In this document: positions 1-8,425 of the stretch, one piece after another
Layout of the letters: each line of letters opens with the position of its first letter
Position numbering within the stretch: position 1 is the first letter of the stretch
Translations under genes and position numbers: made by a program
Origin: Allopusillimonas sp048270225
Lineage (GTDB): Bacteria; Pseudomonadota; Gammaproteobacteria; Burkholderiales; Burkholderiaceae_B
DNA length: 64,000 nucleotides
Assembly (NCBI GenBank): GCA_048270225.1
Contig: JBLWTG010000001.1
Coordinates: forward strand, 186,001 to 250,000
Direction of reading: 5' to 3'
The notes under the pieces: model-generated
Told to the model about the DNA's origin: nothing
The model's database searches: none
What the model saw: the letters and a program-made list of their open reading frames with translations, nothing else

Positions 1-102
1 CTTTTTCCATATAGCGGATCGCCTCGCTGCGTTCGGGCCAGGCCCAGGTTGCTGCAGCGTGCTGTTTCGTACGATCAATATCTTTTTATTCCGGGAAATT
101 TT

Positions 103-1050
103 ATGCGCAATCCGCTATATCGCCTCTTTGCCGCTGCCGCGCTGATCATGAGCTGTGCCGGCGCCGCCCATGCCACCAAGCTGGCCATTATCGGCTTTCA
201 GATGTCTTCGGAAACCCATGCGCGCGTGGTCAATGCCGCCAAGGCAGAGGCCCAGGCCAAAGGCTGGGACGTGCAGGTCCTTAACAGCAAGGGCGATATG
301 GCCACCCACATCAATCAGCTTGAAAACCTGCTGCTCACCAGGCCTGACGGCATCATCGTCGCCATGGGCAAGCCGCTGCAGGCCGCGGAGGTGTTCAAAA
401 AGGCCAAGGAGGCGGGCATTCCGCTGGTCACGGTCATGAGCGGCACCAGCCCTGACTCGCTGGTGGACATCGCGGTGAATGAGTATTCGGCAGGTGCGCA
501 GGCTGCGCTGTTTCTGCTTGATCACCTGAATTACCAGGGCAATATCCTGACCCAGCGTTTCGAAGGCAATGTCGGTACGCGCATCCGCGGCAAGATTCTG
601 GATGTGGTGCTGAGCGAGAATCCGTCCGTCAAGCAGATTGGCACCCACACCATGGCGCGCACGGCGTCCTGGCGCGACGATGTACAGGCAGGCATGAACG
701 CCTTGCTGCTCAAGAACCAGGGCAAGGTCGACGGCATCTGGGCTTCGTTCGATGCGCAGGCCTATATCATCGACGACATTCTGCGCCAGATGGGCGCCAA
801 GAAGGGCAAACCTGTGCTGGTCAGCATCGATGGCGGGCCTGAATCATATCGCCGCATTGCTGATCCGGATTCGCTCCTGATGGCAACAGTGATGATCCCG
901 TTCGAAAAAATGGGCATCAAGGCGGTGGACGTCATTGATCGCGTTGCGGTCAAGAAAGAAGACAAGGCGGCGGTTGCGCCCGGCCCTTATATTTACCTGG
1001 ATGCCGAGCTGGTGGATGCGGGCAATGTCAAAAACTATCTGAAGCCTTGA
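103..1050 (+). CDS. Sugar-type ABC transporter periplasmic binding protein (RbsB/FrcB family)
   Basis: A secreted solute-binding protein of about 315 residues. The first ~24 residues form a signal peptide (basic start, hydrophobic core, cleavage near AHA-TK). The mature part has the RbsB-like pattern: an early strand KLAIIGFQ, then LLLTRPDGIIVA and later GIWASFDAQAYII and PVLVSIDGG, typical of the two-lobed type I fold that binds pentoses, hexoses or related sugars. I chose the ATG at 103 because the signal peptide starts there; an upstream in-frame ATG at 49 would add a non-signal-like 18-residue lead. The stop overlaps the start of the next gene (TTGA), so the two are translationally coupled. 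The ligand cannot be read from sequence. No permease gene is present downstream. Confidence 0.88.
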   Translation: MRNPLYRLFAAAALIMSCAGAAHATKLAIIGFQMSSETHARVVNAAKAEAQAKGWDVQVLNSKGDMATHINQLENLLLTRPDGIIVAMGKPLQAAEVFKKAKEAGIPLVTVMSGTSPDSLVDIAVNEYSAGAQAALFLLDHLNYQGNILTQRFEGNVGTRIRGKILDVVLSENPSVKQIGTHTMARTASWRDDVQAGMNALLLKNQGKVDGIWASFDAQAYIIDDILRQMGAKKGKPVLVSIDGGPESYRRIADPDSLLMATVMIPFEKMGIKAVDVIDRVAVKKEDKAAVAPGPYIYLDAELVDAGNVKNYLKP

Positions 1051-1826
1051 GCGTGAACAACATACTGGAATTACGGCAACTGACCAAGCGCTATGGCGCT
1101 GTGCAAGCGCTGCGCGGCGTTGATATCGACGTGCGCGAGGGCGAGGTGCTGGCGATCTGCGGCGATAACGGCGCGGGCAAGAGCACCTTGATCAAGGTGG
1201 TGTCCGGCGCGCATGCCATGAGTTCCGGGCAGTTGCTGCTGTCTGGCCGCGCGCTGCGCTGGTCATCGCCGCACGATGCCTTATCCAACGGCGTGGCGAC
1301 GATTTATCAGGATCTTGCTCTGGCGCCGCGCCTGAGCGTCTGGCAGAACGTGTTCATTGGCGCGGAACTGCGCCGCCGAGTGCTTCCCGGCCTGCACGTG
1401 CTGGACAAGCGCAGCATGCGGACGCAGACGCTGGCTTATCTTCAGCGCCTGAACCAGGATATCGATGATGTGGACAGGCCCGTGTCGGACTTCTCGGGCG
1501 GTCAGCGGCAGGCGGTCGCCATCGCGCGGGCGCTGCGCTGGCAGGCCCGCATTGTGATCATGGATGAGCCGACTGCCGCGCTGGGCGTCAAGGAAACGGC
1601 GCGCGTGCTGGCGCTGATCCAGCAATTGCGGAATGAGGGCGTGACGGTTCTGCTGATCAGCCACAATATGGATGACGTGGTACAGGTCGCCGATCGCGTG
1701 GTGATTCTGAAAGCGGGCAGGGTGGCGGCGCAAGGTCCGGTGGAGGGCCTGCTGCCGGCGGCGCTGGCCCAGGCCATCATGACGGGGGAATGGCCGGCCG
1801 GCCCGGCCCGATTCAACCCGGCCTGA
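1047..1826 (+). CDS. ABC transporter ATP-binding protein, single-domain sugar type (FrcA-like)
   Basis: Cytoplasmic ATPase that would energise import by the preceding binding protein. Visible motifs are Walker A GDNGAGKST, signature FSGGQRQ, Walker B RIVIMDEPTAALG and the H-loop LLISHNMDDV. At about 259 residues it is a single nucleotide-binding domain, unlike the double-domain RbsA/XylG (~500 residues), which fits the FrcA type. The start is a TTG at 1047 overlapping the stop of the binding-protein gene; a GTG at 1053 is an equally possible start. The next gene is convergent, so the transmembrane permease must lie upstream of this window or elsewhere. Confidence 0.88.
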   Translation: MSVNNILELRQLTKRYGAVQALRGVDIDVREGEVLAICGDNGAGKSTLIKVVSGAHAMSSGQLLLSGRALRWSSPHDALSNGVATIYQDLALAPRLSVWQNVFIGAELRRRVLPGLHVLDKRSMRTQTLAYLQRLNQDIDDVDRPVSDFSGGQRQAVAIARALRWQARIVIMDEPTAALGVKETARVLALIQQLRNEGVTVLLISHNMDDVVQVADRVVILKAGRVAAQGPVEGLLPAALAQAIMTGEWPAGPARFNPA

Positions 1827-1842
1827 TATCTGTCTTTGCTTG

Positions 1843-3153
1843 TCAGCCCTTGCTGTGCACGGCCTTGCGGCCTTCGGGCAGCAGCAGTGCAGCCAGGCCC
1901 AGCAGGGGAAGGTAGGAGCAGATGTGGTACACGTACTCGATGCTGGTTGAGTCGGCGAGCTTGCCCAGCGCCGCGGCACCGATGCCGGCCATGCCGAAAG
2001 CCAGTCCGAAAAACAGGCCCGAAATCATGCCTGTCTTGCCCGGCACCAGTTCCTGGGCATAGACCAGGATGGCCGAGAACGCTGACGCGATGACCAGGCC
2101 GATGATGAAGATGAGCACAATGGTCCAGAACAGATTGGCGTAGGGGAGCACCAGGGCAAAAGGCGCGGCGCCCAGAATGGAGCCCCAGATCACGCGTTTG
2201 CGTCCGATATGATCGCCCACGGGGCCGCCGATGAGCGTGCCGACGGCGACGGCGAACAGGAAGATGAACAGGCAGTATTGTGCGTTCTGGATGGATACAT
2301 CGAAACGATGCATAAGGTAGAACGTAAGGTAGCTGTTCAGGCCGGTCAGATAGAAATATTTGGAAAACACCAGGACCAGGAGGATGCCCAGCGCCATGAT
2401 GACCTGTCGTTGCGACAGCCCTGTTTCCACCCGCCCGAGACTGGATTTGCCTCGATGTGTATTGAGGTTGGCCGCGTACCAGCGGCTGACCCGCGTCAGT
2501 ATCAGAATGGCAAGCAGGGCTGCAAGCGAGAACCACGCGACGCTGGGCTGGCCCAGCGGCACAATGATGAGCGCGGCCAGCAGAGGGCCAAGCGAAGAGC
2601 CCAGATTGCCGCCCACCTGGAAAATGGATTGCGCCAGCCCATGCTGCCCGGCTGAGGCCATGCGCGCAACGCGTGAGGACTCGGGATGGAACACCGATGA
2701 GCCCATACCGATGAGCGCGGCTGCAACCACGACGCTGCCAAAGTTCCAGGCTTGTGAGAGCAGGAGCAGCCCCATCATGGTAAAGCCCATGGCGATGGGC
2801 AGGGAGTAAGGCTTGGGGCGTTTGTCGGTAAAGGCTCCGACCAGCGGCTGCAGCAGCGATGCCGAAAACTGGAATGCCAGTGTGATAATGCCGACCTGCG
2901 CGAAGCTGAGCGAGAAATTGCCTTTCAGCACGGGGTAGAGCGCCAGCAGCACGGATTGCATCATATCGTTGAGCAGATGCGATACGCTGATGGCGCCCAG
3001 GACGCGGTACGCGACGCCGGAGTCCTGAGCAGGACCGGCCTGTGCCGAGGCAAGGGCTGCAACAGGCGGGATTTCCTGGCCGGCAGGGGCGATGGGCGAG
3101 GCCGGCGATTCTGCGCCGGCGTCGGGCGGGATTGCAGCAGTGGCTTGATTCAT
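1843..3153 (-). CDS. fsr: MFS efflux transporter, fosmidomycin-resistance (Fsr) family
   Basis: Inner-membrane proton-driven efflux protein of 436 residues with about 12 hydrophobic helices. Characteristic Fsr-family stretches include HLLNDMMQSVLLALYP in helix 1, LLQPLVGAFTDKRPKP (MFS motif A) and MGSSVFHPESSRVA in helix 4. The N-terminal ~45 residues are an unusual Ala/Pro-rich cytoplasmic extension before helix 1. It is transcribed divergently from an AraC-type regulator across a 168-base gap, an arrangement usual for a drug pump and its local activator. The substrate is inferred only from the family: fosmidomycin and perhaps other small toxic compounds. Confidence 0.85.
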   Translation of the reverse strand: MNQATAAIPPDAGAESPASPIAPAGQEIPPVAALASAQAGPAQDSGVAYRVLGAISVSHLLNDMMQSVLLALYPVLKGNFSLSFAQVGIITLAFQFSASLLQPLVGAFTDKRPKPYSLPIAMGFTMMGLLLLSQAWNFGSVVVAAALIGMGSSVFHPESSRVARMASAGQHGLAQSIFQVGGNLGSSLGPLLAALIIVPLGQPSVAWFSLAALLAILILTRVSRWYAANLNTHRGKSSLGRVETGLSQRQVIMALGILLVLVFSKYFYLTGLNSYLTFYLMHRFDVSIQNAQYCLFIFLFAVAVGTLIGGPVGDHIGRKRVIWGSILGAAPFALVLPYANLFWTIVLIFIIGLVIASAFSAILVYAQELVPGKTGMISGLFFGLAFGMAGIGAAALGKLADSTSIEYVYHICSYLPLLGLAALLLPEGRKAVHSKG

Positions 3154-3233
3154 GGTTCAGCGGTTTGGAAAAAAGGCGTGTCGGGATGGCAAAAAGGCGT
3201 AACAGGCAGGCGTTCTGTGAGTGAATGCGCGGT

Positions 3234-3261
3234 TTGCTAAGCTCGAACATCAGAATATAGG
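3234..3261 (+). promoter_or_regulatory. Candidate sigma-70 promoter for the araC-family gene
   Basis: TTGCTA, 16 bases, then TATAGG, lying 61 bases upstream of the ATG at 3322 in the gap between the divergent efflux pump and regulator genes. The hexamers match the consensus only moderately, so this is a candidate read by eye. Confidence 0.3.
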
Positions 3262-3321
3262 CGTGCGCAGGCTGTCTGTCATTAGAATATTGGACATTCA
3301 TCAACGAATTTCAGCCACGCT

Positions 3322-4092
3322 ATGAAGCACCCTATCGCTCTGCTTGAGCATGCCGACCGCGATGTAGTCCTCGTCGAGAGCGACTACCCCGATGGACATG
3401 TCGTCGCCAGCCATACGCACCAGCGTGTCCAGTTGCTGCATGCCATCAGCGGCATCATGCAATTGGAGACGGACAAGGGCACATGGATTGTGCCGCCCGG
3501 GTTCGCGCTCTGGATACCGGCGGGCGTCAGGCACCAGCTCACCACCACCAGGGTGACCACGCGCAGCCTGTATTTTCGTATGAATGCACTGCGCAAGGCG
3601 CCGCAGGCATGCCAGGTCATAGAGGTCTCTCCATTGCTGAGCGAACTCATCGATGCCGCAGCCCGTATTCCGCTGCTGTATGACACCCGGCGGCGCGATG
3701 GCGCGGTGATGCGGCTGTTGCTGCTTGAGGCCTGCGAGTCTGCGGCGGCGCCGTTTCACCTTCCTATGCCGCGCGATGCCCAACTGGCCGCGATGTGCAA
3801 TGCTTTTTTCAAGGCGCCAATGCAGTCCGTCACGCCGGCCCATTGGGCCGAGCGCATGCACGTCAGTGAGCGCACGTTCTACCGGCGGTTTGTGGCGGGC
3901 ACGGGCCTGAATTTCATTGAGTGGCGCAGCAAGGCCTGTGTCTTCGTGGCGATTTCGCGGCTAACGCTGGGCGATAGCGTGACCAGCATCGCCATGGATA
4001 TGGATTACGAAAGTCCGTCTGCATTTTCGGCGATGTTCAAGAAGATGACAGGCAGGCCGCCCAGTGCCTATGCGCGCCAGGCGGCGGGCTAG
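3322..4092 (+). CDS. AraC-family transcriptional regulator with N-terminal cupin domain
   Basis: DNA-binding regulator of 256 residues. Residues ~15-90 form a cupin sensor (HVVASHTHQRVQLLHAI ... PPGFALWIPAGVRHQL). Residues ~155-252 form the AraC double helix-turn-helix, with HVSERTFYRRF as the first recognition helix region and the second around SVTSIAMDMDYESPSAFSAMFKK. The cupin-plus-AraC layout with a divergent MFS pump resembles NimR/NimT-type pairs, so it probably controls the neighbouring Fsr-family gene. The inducer is unknown. Confidence 0.88.
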   Translation: MKHPIALLEHADRDVVLVESDYPDGHVVASHTHQRVQLLHAISGIMQLETDKGTWIVPPGFALWIPAGVRHQLTTTRVTTRSLYFRMNALRKAPQACQVIEVSPLLSELIDAAARIPLLYDTRRRDGAVMRLLLLEACESAAAPFHLPMPRDAQLAAMCNAFFKAPMQSVTPAHWAERMHVSERTFYRRFVAGTGLNFIEWRSKACVFVAISRLTLGDSVTSIAMDMDYESPSAFSAMFKKMTGRPPSAYARQAAG

Positions 4093-4239
4093 CCAGATAT
4101 CCGGCCCGTTTACGCTCTGCTACACCTGGAAATAGTCCTAAGCATGCTGGTGCGTACTGCATGTTACTAATGAAGTGGATCAATCAACACGGCGCCCGCG
4201 TCCTGCCTGGATGCCGCGCGCCACTGGAGCCGGGAGCGC

Positions 4240-5277
4240 ATGCAGGCAAGGCAGAAGGGATTCAGCGTCGCGATGGACACTGCGAGAGTGGTGGCCTGTT
4301 TCATGGTCGTACTGCTGCATGTGGCAGCGCAGAACTTCCATATATTCGGCGAGCAGTGGTGGGCCAGCAATTTCTACGACTCGCTGACGCGCAGCTGTGT
4401 GCCGCTGTTCCTGATGATTACCGGGGTGCTGTTGCTGGGCAAGCAGGAATCGATGCCGGTGTTCTTCAAAAAGCGCTTCCTGCGCATCTTGCCACCGCTG
4501 CTGTTCTGGTCGCTGTTCTACATGATCTGGAATACCACGCAGGGAACACAATATGGCGCCTGGTACGACTGGCTGCGGGAATTGCTCAACGGACCTGTAA
4601 CATTCCATCTCTGGTATCTGTACGCGATTGTCGGCATTTACCTGTTTGTTCCGTTCCTGCGCAAAATCTGGAACACCACGGGGCCGACCGAGAAAAAAAT
4701 CTATCTTGGCGTGTGGGTGCTGGTGTCGTGCTGGCCAACGGTCAAGACGTTGCTGGGTATTGAGACCGATTTGTTGGAGGTCTACGGTGTGGGCCCGTTT
4801 TTCGGGCTGGTAGGCTATCTGTTTCTTGGCGCCTATGTGCATGAGCGCTATCTGGAGCAGGAACACAAGCGCAGGTATGTGCTGGGCAGTGCAGGACTGT
4901 TCATGGTGTTTGCGGCGCTGACAATGGCGGCGACTTACGCTTATTCCTTGCATGCCGGAGAGCCTGATCCCTTGTTCTATGATTATCTGTCGCCCTTTGT
5001 GCTGGCCTCATCGGTGTGCGCATTCAATATTCTGTATGGCCTGGGCGCCAGAAATGGGGGGATGGCCGCGCCGCTGAAACAGGCTTCCGCAAGTACTCTG
5101 GGCGTCTACTGCATACATATTTTCATTCTTCAGCGCATTGATGAGGCGACGGGCATCATGACGAGCGACAGCTCGCCATGGTGGTCGATACCTTTCATGG
5201 CGGTGTGCGTGTTTGCGCTGTCGATGGCAGCGATCATGGCGCTGCGCCGTTTCCGGCCCTTCACTTATGTGACCTGA
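4240..5277 (+). CDS. Membrane acyltransferase, acyltransferase-3 (WecH/YiaH/OafA) family
   Basis: Integral membrane protein of 345 residues with about ten hydrophobic helices. It starts with the family hallmark: helix 1 VVACFMVVLLHVAAQNF, carrying the conserved histidine that is essential in this superfamily, then the RxxRxxPP-like element KKRFLRILPPLLFW. Family members O-acetylate or succinylate sugars of polysaccharides or glycolipids in the inner membrane. The ATG at 4240 is preceded by a GGGAGC ribosome-binding site. It stands alone between an AraC gene and a GntR gene, so the acceptor cannot be inferred from context. Confidence 0.85.
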   Translation: MQARQKGFSVAMDTARVVACFMVVLLHVAAQNFHIFGEQWWASNFYDSLTRSCVPLFLMITGVLLLGKQESMPVFFKKRFLRILPPLLFWSLFYMIWNTTQGTQYGAWYDWLRELLNGPVTFHLWYLYAIVGIYLFVPFLRKIWNTTGPTEKKIYLGVWVLVSCWPTVKTLLGIETDLLEVYGVGPFFGLVGYLFLGAYVHERYLEQEHKRRYVLGSAGLFMVFAALTMAATYAYSLHAGEPDPLFYDYLSPFVLASSVCAFNILYGLGARNGGMAAPLKQASASTLGVYCIHIFILQRIDEATGIMTSDSSPWWSIPFMAVCVFALSMAAIMALRRFRPFTYVT

Positions 5278-5415
5278 CTGGCGACAGTGCCTTGCCGTCG
5301 GCCCATGCATTGTCCGGATGCCGCTCCAATATGCCTTGACTGATACACCGCAATGCGGCGAGAGGTTATGCGTCCAGCCCTTGGAAAACCCTAGGGAAGC
5401 TGTTGTGGACAGTCC

Positions 5416-5425
5416 CATAATTATG
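5416..5425. promoter_or_regulatory. Perfect 10-base palindrome upstream of the malonate operon
   Basis: CATAATTATG is a perfect palindrome in an AT-rich patch about 65 bases before the GntR gene start at 5490. An autoregulatory GntR operator at this place would be expected for a MatR-like repressor, but the sequence does not match any operator I can cite with certainty. Confidence 0.25.
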
Positions 5426-5489
5426 AATTACGATGACCGAATACCGATTGTGCACCAGTGCAATGGGCTGCCATTCATCGGGAGAGGGC

Positions 5490-6218
5490 ATGGCGTCGCG
5501 TATCATCCAGCGGGTGTTGTATCAGCAGGTTGCCGACCAGCTGCGCGCCATGATTCAGACTGGCGAGCTGGAGGCGGGCGAGTGGGTGGACGAGGTCCGT
5601 CTCACCAACGATCTGGGCATTTCACGCACGCCGCTGCGCGAGGCGCTCAAGGTGCTGGTGGCCGAAGGGCTGCTCAGGCTCGAGCCCCGACGCGGTTGTT
5701 TCGTCAATCAGCTCTCCGCTCGCGACCTGGACGAGATATTTCCCCTTATGGCCATGCTGGAAGGGCGCTGTGCTTACGAAGCCGCGTGCAAGGTCACGGA
5801 TGAGGATCTGGCACGGCTCGAACCACTGCATCAGCGCCTGCGCGAGCACGCCTTGCAGGGCGACATCGATCAATACTATGTCAGCAATGCGCTGATACAC
5901 GAGGCTGTGCAGGCGCTCGCGGACAATCGCTGGCTCTCCGATCTCATCGACAATCTGCGCAAGCTGCTCAGTCTCTCGCGTCATAAAAGCCTGGCCTGGC
6001 CTGGTCGTGTCCATGAGTCCTGCGCGGAACACCTGGCGATTTTCGCGGCCCTGAAGGCGCGCGATCCGGATGGCGCCGAGGCCTTGACGCGCAAGCATCT
6101 GTTGCGCCAGCTCGATGCCCTGCGCTGTCTGGCTGCTGAAGACGCCGCCCAACAACAGCCAGACTCTGCGCTGGCACCCTTGCAAACGGGAGAAGTAGAT
6201 GGCTACGAAAGAGCGTGA
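5490..6218 (+). CDS. matR: GntR-family (FCD) regulator, MatR-like, of the malonate operon
   Basis: Transcription factor of 242 residues. Residues ~1-75 form the GntR winged helix-turn-helix (ADQLRAMIQTGELEAGEWV, then LGISRTPLREALKVLVAEGLL). The remainder is an all-helical FCD effector domain (PLMAMLEGRCAYEAA ... HLAIFAALKARD). I chose the ATG at 5490 because GGGAGAGGG lies just before it; an upstream in-frame ATG at 5433 lacks support. It overlaps the decarboxylase gene by 20 bases. In Rhizobium the GntR protein MatR controls matABC in response to malonate; position and family suggest the same job here. Confidence 0.85.
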   Translation: MASRIIQRVLYQQVADQLRAMIQTGELEAGEWVDEVRLTNDLGISRTPLREALKVLVAEGLLRLEPRRGCFVNQLSARDLDEIFPLMAMLEGRCAYEAACKVTDEDLARLEPLHQRLREHALQGDIDQYYVSNALIHEAVQALADNRWLSDLIDNLRKLLSLSRHKSLAWPGRVHESCAEHLAIFAALKARDPDGAEALTRKHLLRQLDALRCLAAEDAAQQQPDSALAPLQTGEVDGYERA

Positions 6219-7605
6219 CACATTGCTTGCCACGACATCCAACACACTGCCGGCTGACAAGGAAGAAGCCGGAAAGAAAAAATCGGGCGGATCGGATATG
6301 GCAGTCGTGCCGCATGCCGCATCGGGCAAAGAGGCGGGCGGTGATGATGTACTCGACACATCCAGCAAAGAAGGCAAGGCGGCGCAAGGTTTGATGGCGC
6401 GCCTGGGCCGCTGGCTCGAGCGTGATCCTTCGCCCACTGCGGGCGAGGTGGCGTCGCTGTTCACGGCACGGCTTACCGATGTGGCCGCCAACAGGCTGGC
6501 CAAACAATGGAGCGCGCGCTATGACGCAGCCGATGGCAAGGCGCGACGCGCGTTGTTGACGGCTCTGGCGCAGGCGAGCGGGGCGCTTGAGCCGCGTGCC
6601 GATCAGGGACTGCGCCTGTTCAAGCGCCTGTATGCGCAAGCCGAGAGCCTGCGCCTGCTGGTGGATTTGCGTGCCGACATGCTGCGCTGGCGCAATCAGG
6701 TGGCGGGCCTGGCGGTGATGGAGCGTGAGCTGGAAGGGCTGCTGTCCAGTTGGTTCGATGTGGGCATGCTGGAGCTGCGGCCCATCAACTGGGACTCACC
6801 TGCCTCTTTGCTGGAAAAGCTGATTCAATATGAGGCCGTGCATGAGATACGCTCATGGGAGGAGCTCAAGCATCGTGTCGCGGACGACCGCCGCTGCTAT
6901 GCTTTTTTTCATCCGCGCATGAGCGATGTGCCGCTGATTTTTGTCGAGGTCGCCTTTGCCGCGCAGATGGCCGGCAATGTGCAATTGCTGCTGGATCCTC
7001 ACGTGCCGTCGGACAGCCCCGAGAAGGCGCGCTGGGCGATTTTCTACTCCATCTCCAATACGCAGCCCGGCTTGCGCGGCATCAGTTTCGGCAACTTCCT
7101 GCTCAAGCGCGTGATCGATGCGTTGCTGGCGGAACTGCCGCGCCTGAAGTCGTTTGCGACGCTGTCGCCTATTCCCGGCTTTGCCGACTGGCTGGGCAAG
7201 CAGGATGGCAAGGCCATGCAGGAACTGTTGCACGACAAGGCCGACAAGCAGGCTGCGCTGGCTGATCCCGAGGCAGGCAGCAAGTGGGTGCAGCGGCTGC
7301 AGGCAGCTGCCGCGGCAGGACAGGATGGCGATGGCGGTTTGCAGCGCACGGGCCTGAGGCTGGCAGTGCAGTATCTCAGGAGCATGAAAAACGGCCAGCC
7401 GCTCGATCCGGTGGCGCGTTTTCATCTGGGCAATGGGGCGCGCATCGAGCGGGTCAACTGGGCGGCGGACTGTTCAGCAAAGGGAATGGCGCAATCCTGC
7501 GGGATCATGACCAACTATGTGTATGAACTGGAGCAGTTGGACGACAATCTGGCTCAGCTCGCAGCCGGCAAACCGAAAATGGGGTTGAATCTGCGATGGC
7601 TGTGA
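6199..7605 (+). CDS. matA: Malonyl-CoA decarboxylase
   Basis: Converts malonyl-CoA to acetyl-CoA and CO2, the second step of malonate use after MatB. The 468-residue protein has the family layout: a helical domain (~residues 85-190) and a GNAT-like catalytic domain (~195-460). Catalytic residues known from the human enzyme can be placed: Ser323 in LSPIPGF and His409 in FHLGNGA, followed by the conserved RVNWAAD. Residues 1-60 are a Lys/Gly/Ala-rich, probably disordered extension. The ATG at 6199 follows GGGAGAAG. The gene overlaps the regulator upstream and the hydratase homologue downstream, so it sits inside a tight operon. Confidence 0.93.
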   Translation: MATKERDTLLATTSNTLPADKEEAGKKKSGGSDMAVVPHAASGKEAGGDDVLDTSSKEGKAAQGLMARLGRWLERDPSPTAGEVASLFTARLTDVAANRLAKQWSARYDAADGKARRALLTALAQASGALEPRADQGLRLFKRLYAQAESLRLLVDLRADMLRWRNQVAGLAVMERELEGLLSSWFDVGMLELRPINWDSPASLLEKLIQYEAVHEIRSWEELKHRVADDRRCYAFFHPRMSDVPLIFVEVAFAAQMAGNVQLLLDPHVPSDSPEKARWAIFYSISNTQPGLRGISFGNFLLKRVIDALLAELPRLKSFATLSPIPGFADWLGKQDGKAMQELLHDKADKQAALADPEAGSKWVQRLQAAAAAGQDGDGGLQRTGLRLAVQYLRSMKNGQPLDPVARFHLGNGARIERVNWAADCSAKGMAQSCGIMTNYVYELEQLDDNLAQLAAGKPKMGLNLRWL

Positions 7606-8423
7606 GCGATGCGCAAGAGTCCGGCAGGCACGGCGCTGCCTCGGCGGGGCGGATAGAAGTGGAGTACGAAGGCGCGATTGCACTGGTCACCTTGAGTCAC
7701 CCGGGCAAGCTGAACGCCATCAGCGTGGCCATGTGGGAATCGCTCAGGCGCGTATTCACGGAATTGTCGGCGCGGGATGATGTGCGCTGCGTGGTACTGC
7801 GAGGCGAGCACAGGCAGTTTGCCGCAGGCGCGGACATCAGCGAGTTTCCTCGCGAACGGGGGGGCATGGCTGGTGTGCTGCGCTATCACACTGAAATACT
7901 GGCGCCCGCGCTCGAGGCGGTGGGCAGTTGCCGGCACCCCGTGCTGGCGCAGATAGAAGGCGTGTGTGTGGGCGGCGGGCTTGAGCTTGCCAGCCAGTGC
8001 GATTTGCGTATCGCCGGCGATTCAGCGCGATTCGGCGTGCCCATCAATCGCTTGGGTTTTCCCATGGCGCCGGATGAAATGCGCGGTCTGCTGGCGCTGG
8101 CCGGGCGAGCCATCACCATGGAGATACTGCTCGAAGGACGGGTGTTTGGCGCGGCCGAGGCGCATGCGAAGGGCCTGCTGACGCGCATCGTGCCCGATGA
8201 CGAGGTTGCGGCCGACGTCATGCGCACGGCGCGTCGCATTGCACGCGGGGCGCCGCTGGCGGCCCGCATCAATAAACTGACGGCGGCGCGCCTGTGCGCA
8301 ACGCCAGAGCCACTGACTCAGGCCGAACGCCAGGCTTTTTTCGGCTATGCCGAGAGTCGCGATCACCGCGAGGGCGTGGCGGCTTTTCTGGCCGGCCGTG
8401 AGCCGGTATTTACTGGAGACTGA
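7596..8423 (+). CDS. Enoyl-CoA hydratase/isomerase (crotonase) family protein of the malonate operon
   Basis: A crotonase-fold protein of 275 residues. The oxyanion-hole segments are clear: AAGADI for CoA binding and VCVGGGLELASQCDL. The first catalytic glutamate of hydratases (GGGxELA) is present. The second, normally in FGxPE, is absent because the segment reads FGVPINRLG. It is therefore probably not a standard enoyl-CoA hydratase; it may be an isomerase, decarboxylase or thioesterase-like member. It overlaps the malonyl-CoA decarboxylase gene by 10 bases and is followed two bases later by matB, so its substrate is probably a CoA thioester related to malonyl-CoA. Confidence 0.85.
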   Translation: MAVSDAQESGRHGAASAGRIEVEYEGAIALVTLSHPGKLNAISVAMWESLRRVFTELSARDDVRCVVLRGEHRQFAAGADISEFPRERGGMAGVLRYHTEILAPALEAVGSCRHPVLAQIEGVCVGGGLELASQCDLRIAGDSARFGVPINRLGFPMAPDEMRGLLALAGRAITMEILLEGRVFGAAEAHAKGLLTRIVPDDEVAADVMRTARRIARGAPLAARINKLTAARLCATPEPLTQAERQAFFGYAESRDHREGVAAFLAGREPVFTGD

Positions 8424-8425
8424 TC

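Noticed and set aside
1..102. An open minus-strand frame (ending at the window edge) with a plausible-looking amino acid pattern (ATWAWPERSEAIRYMEK)
   Set aside because: No start codon with ribosome-binding site is visible and only about 30 codons are in view, so it cannot be called a gene. Sequence left of position 1 would decide.
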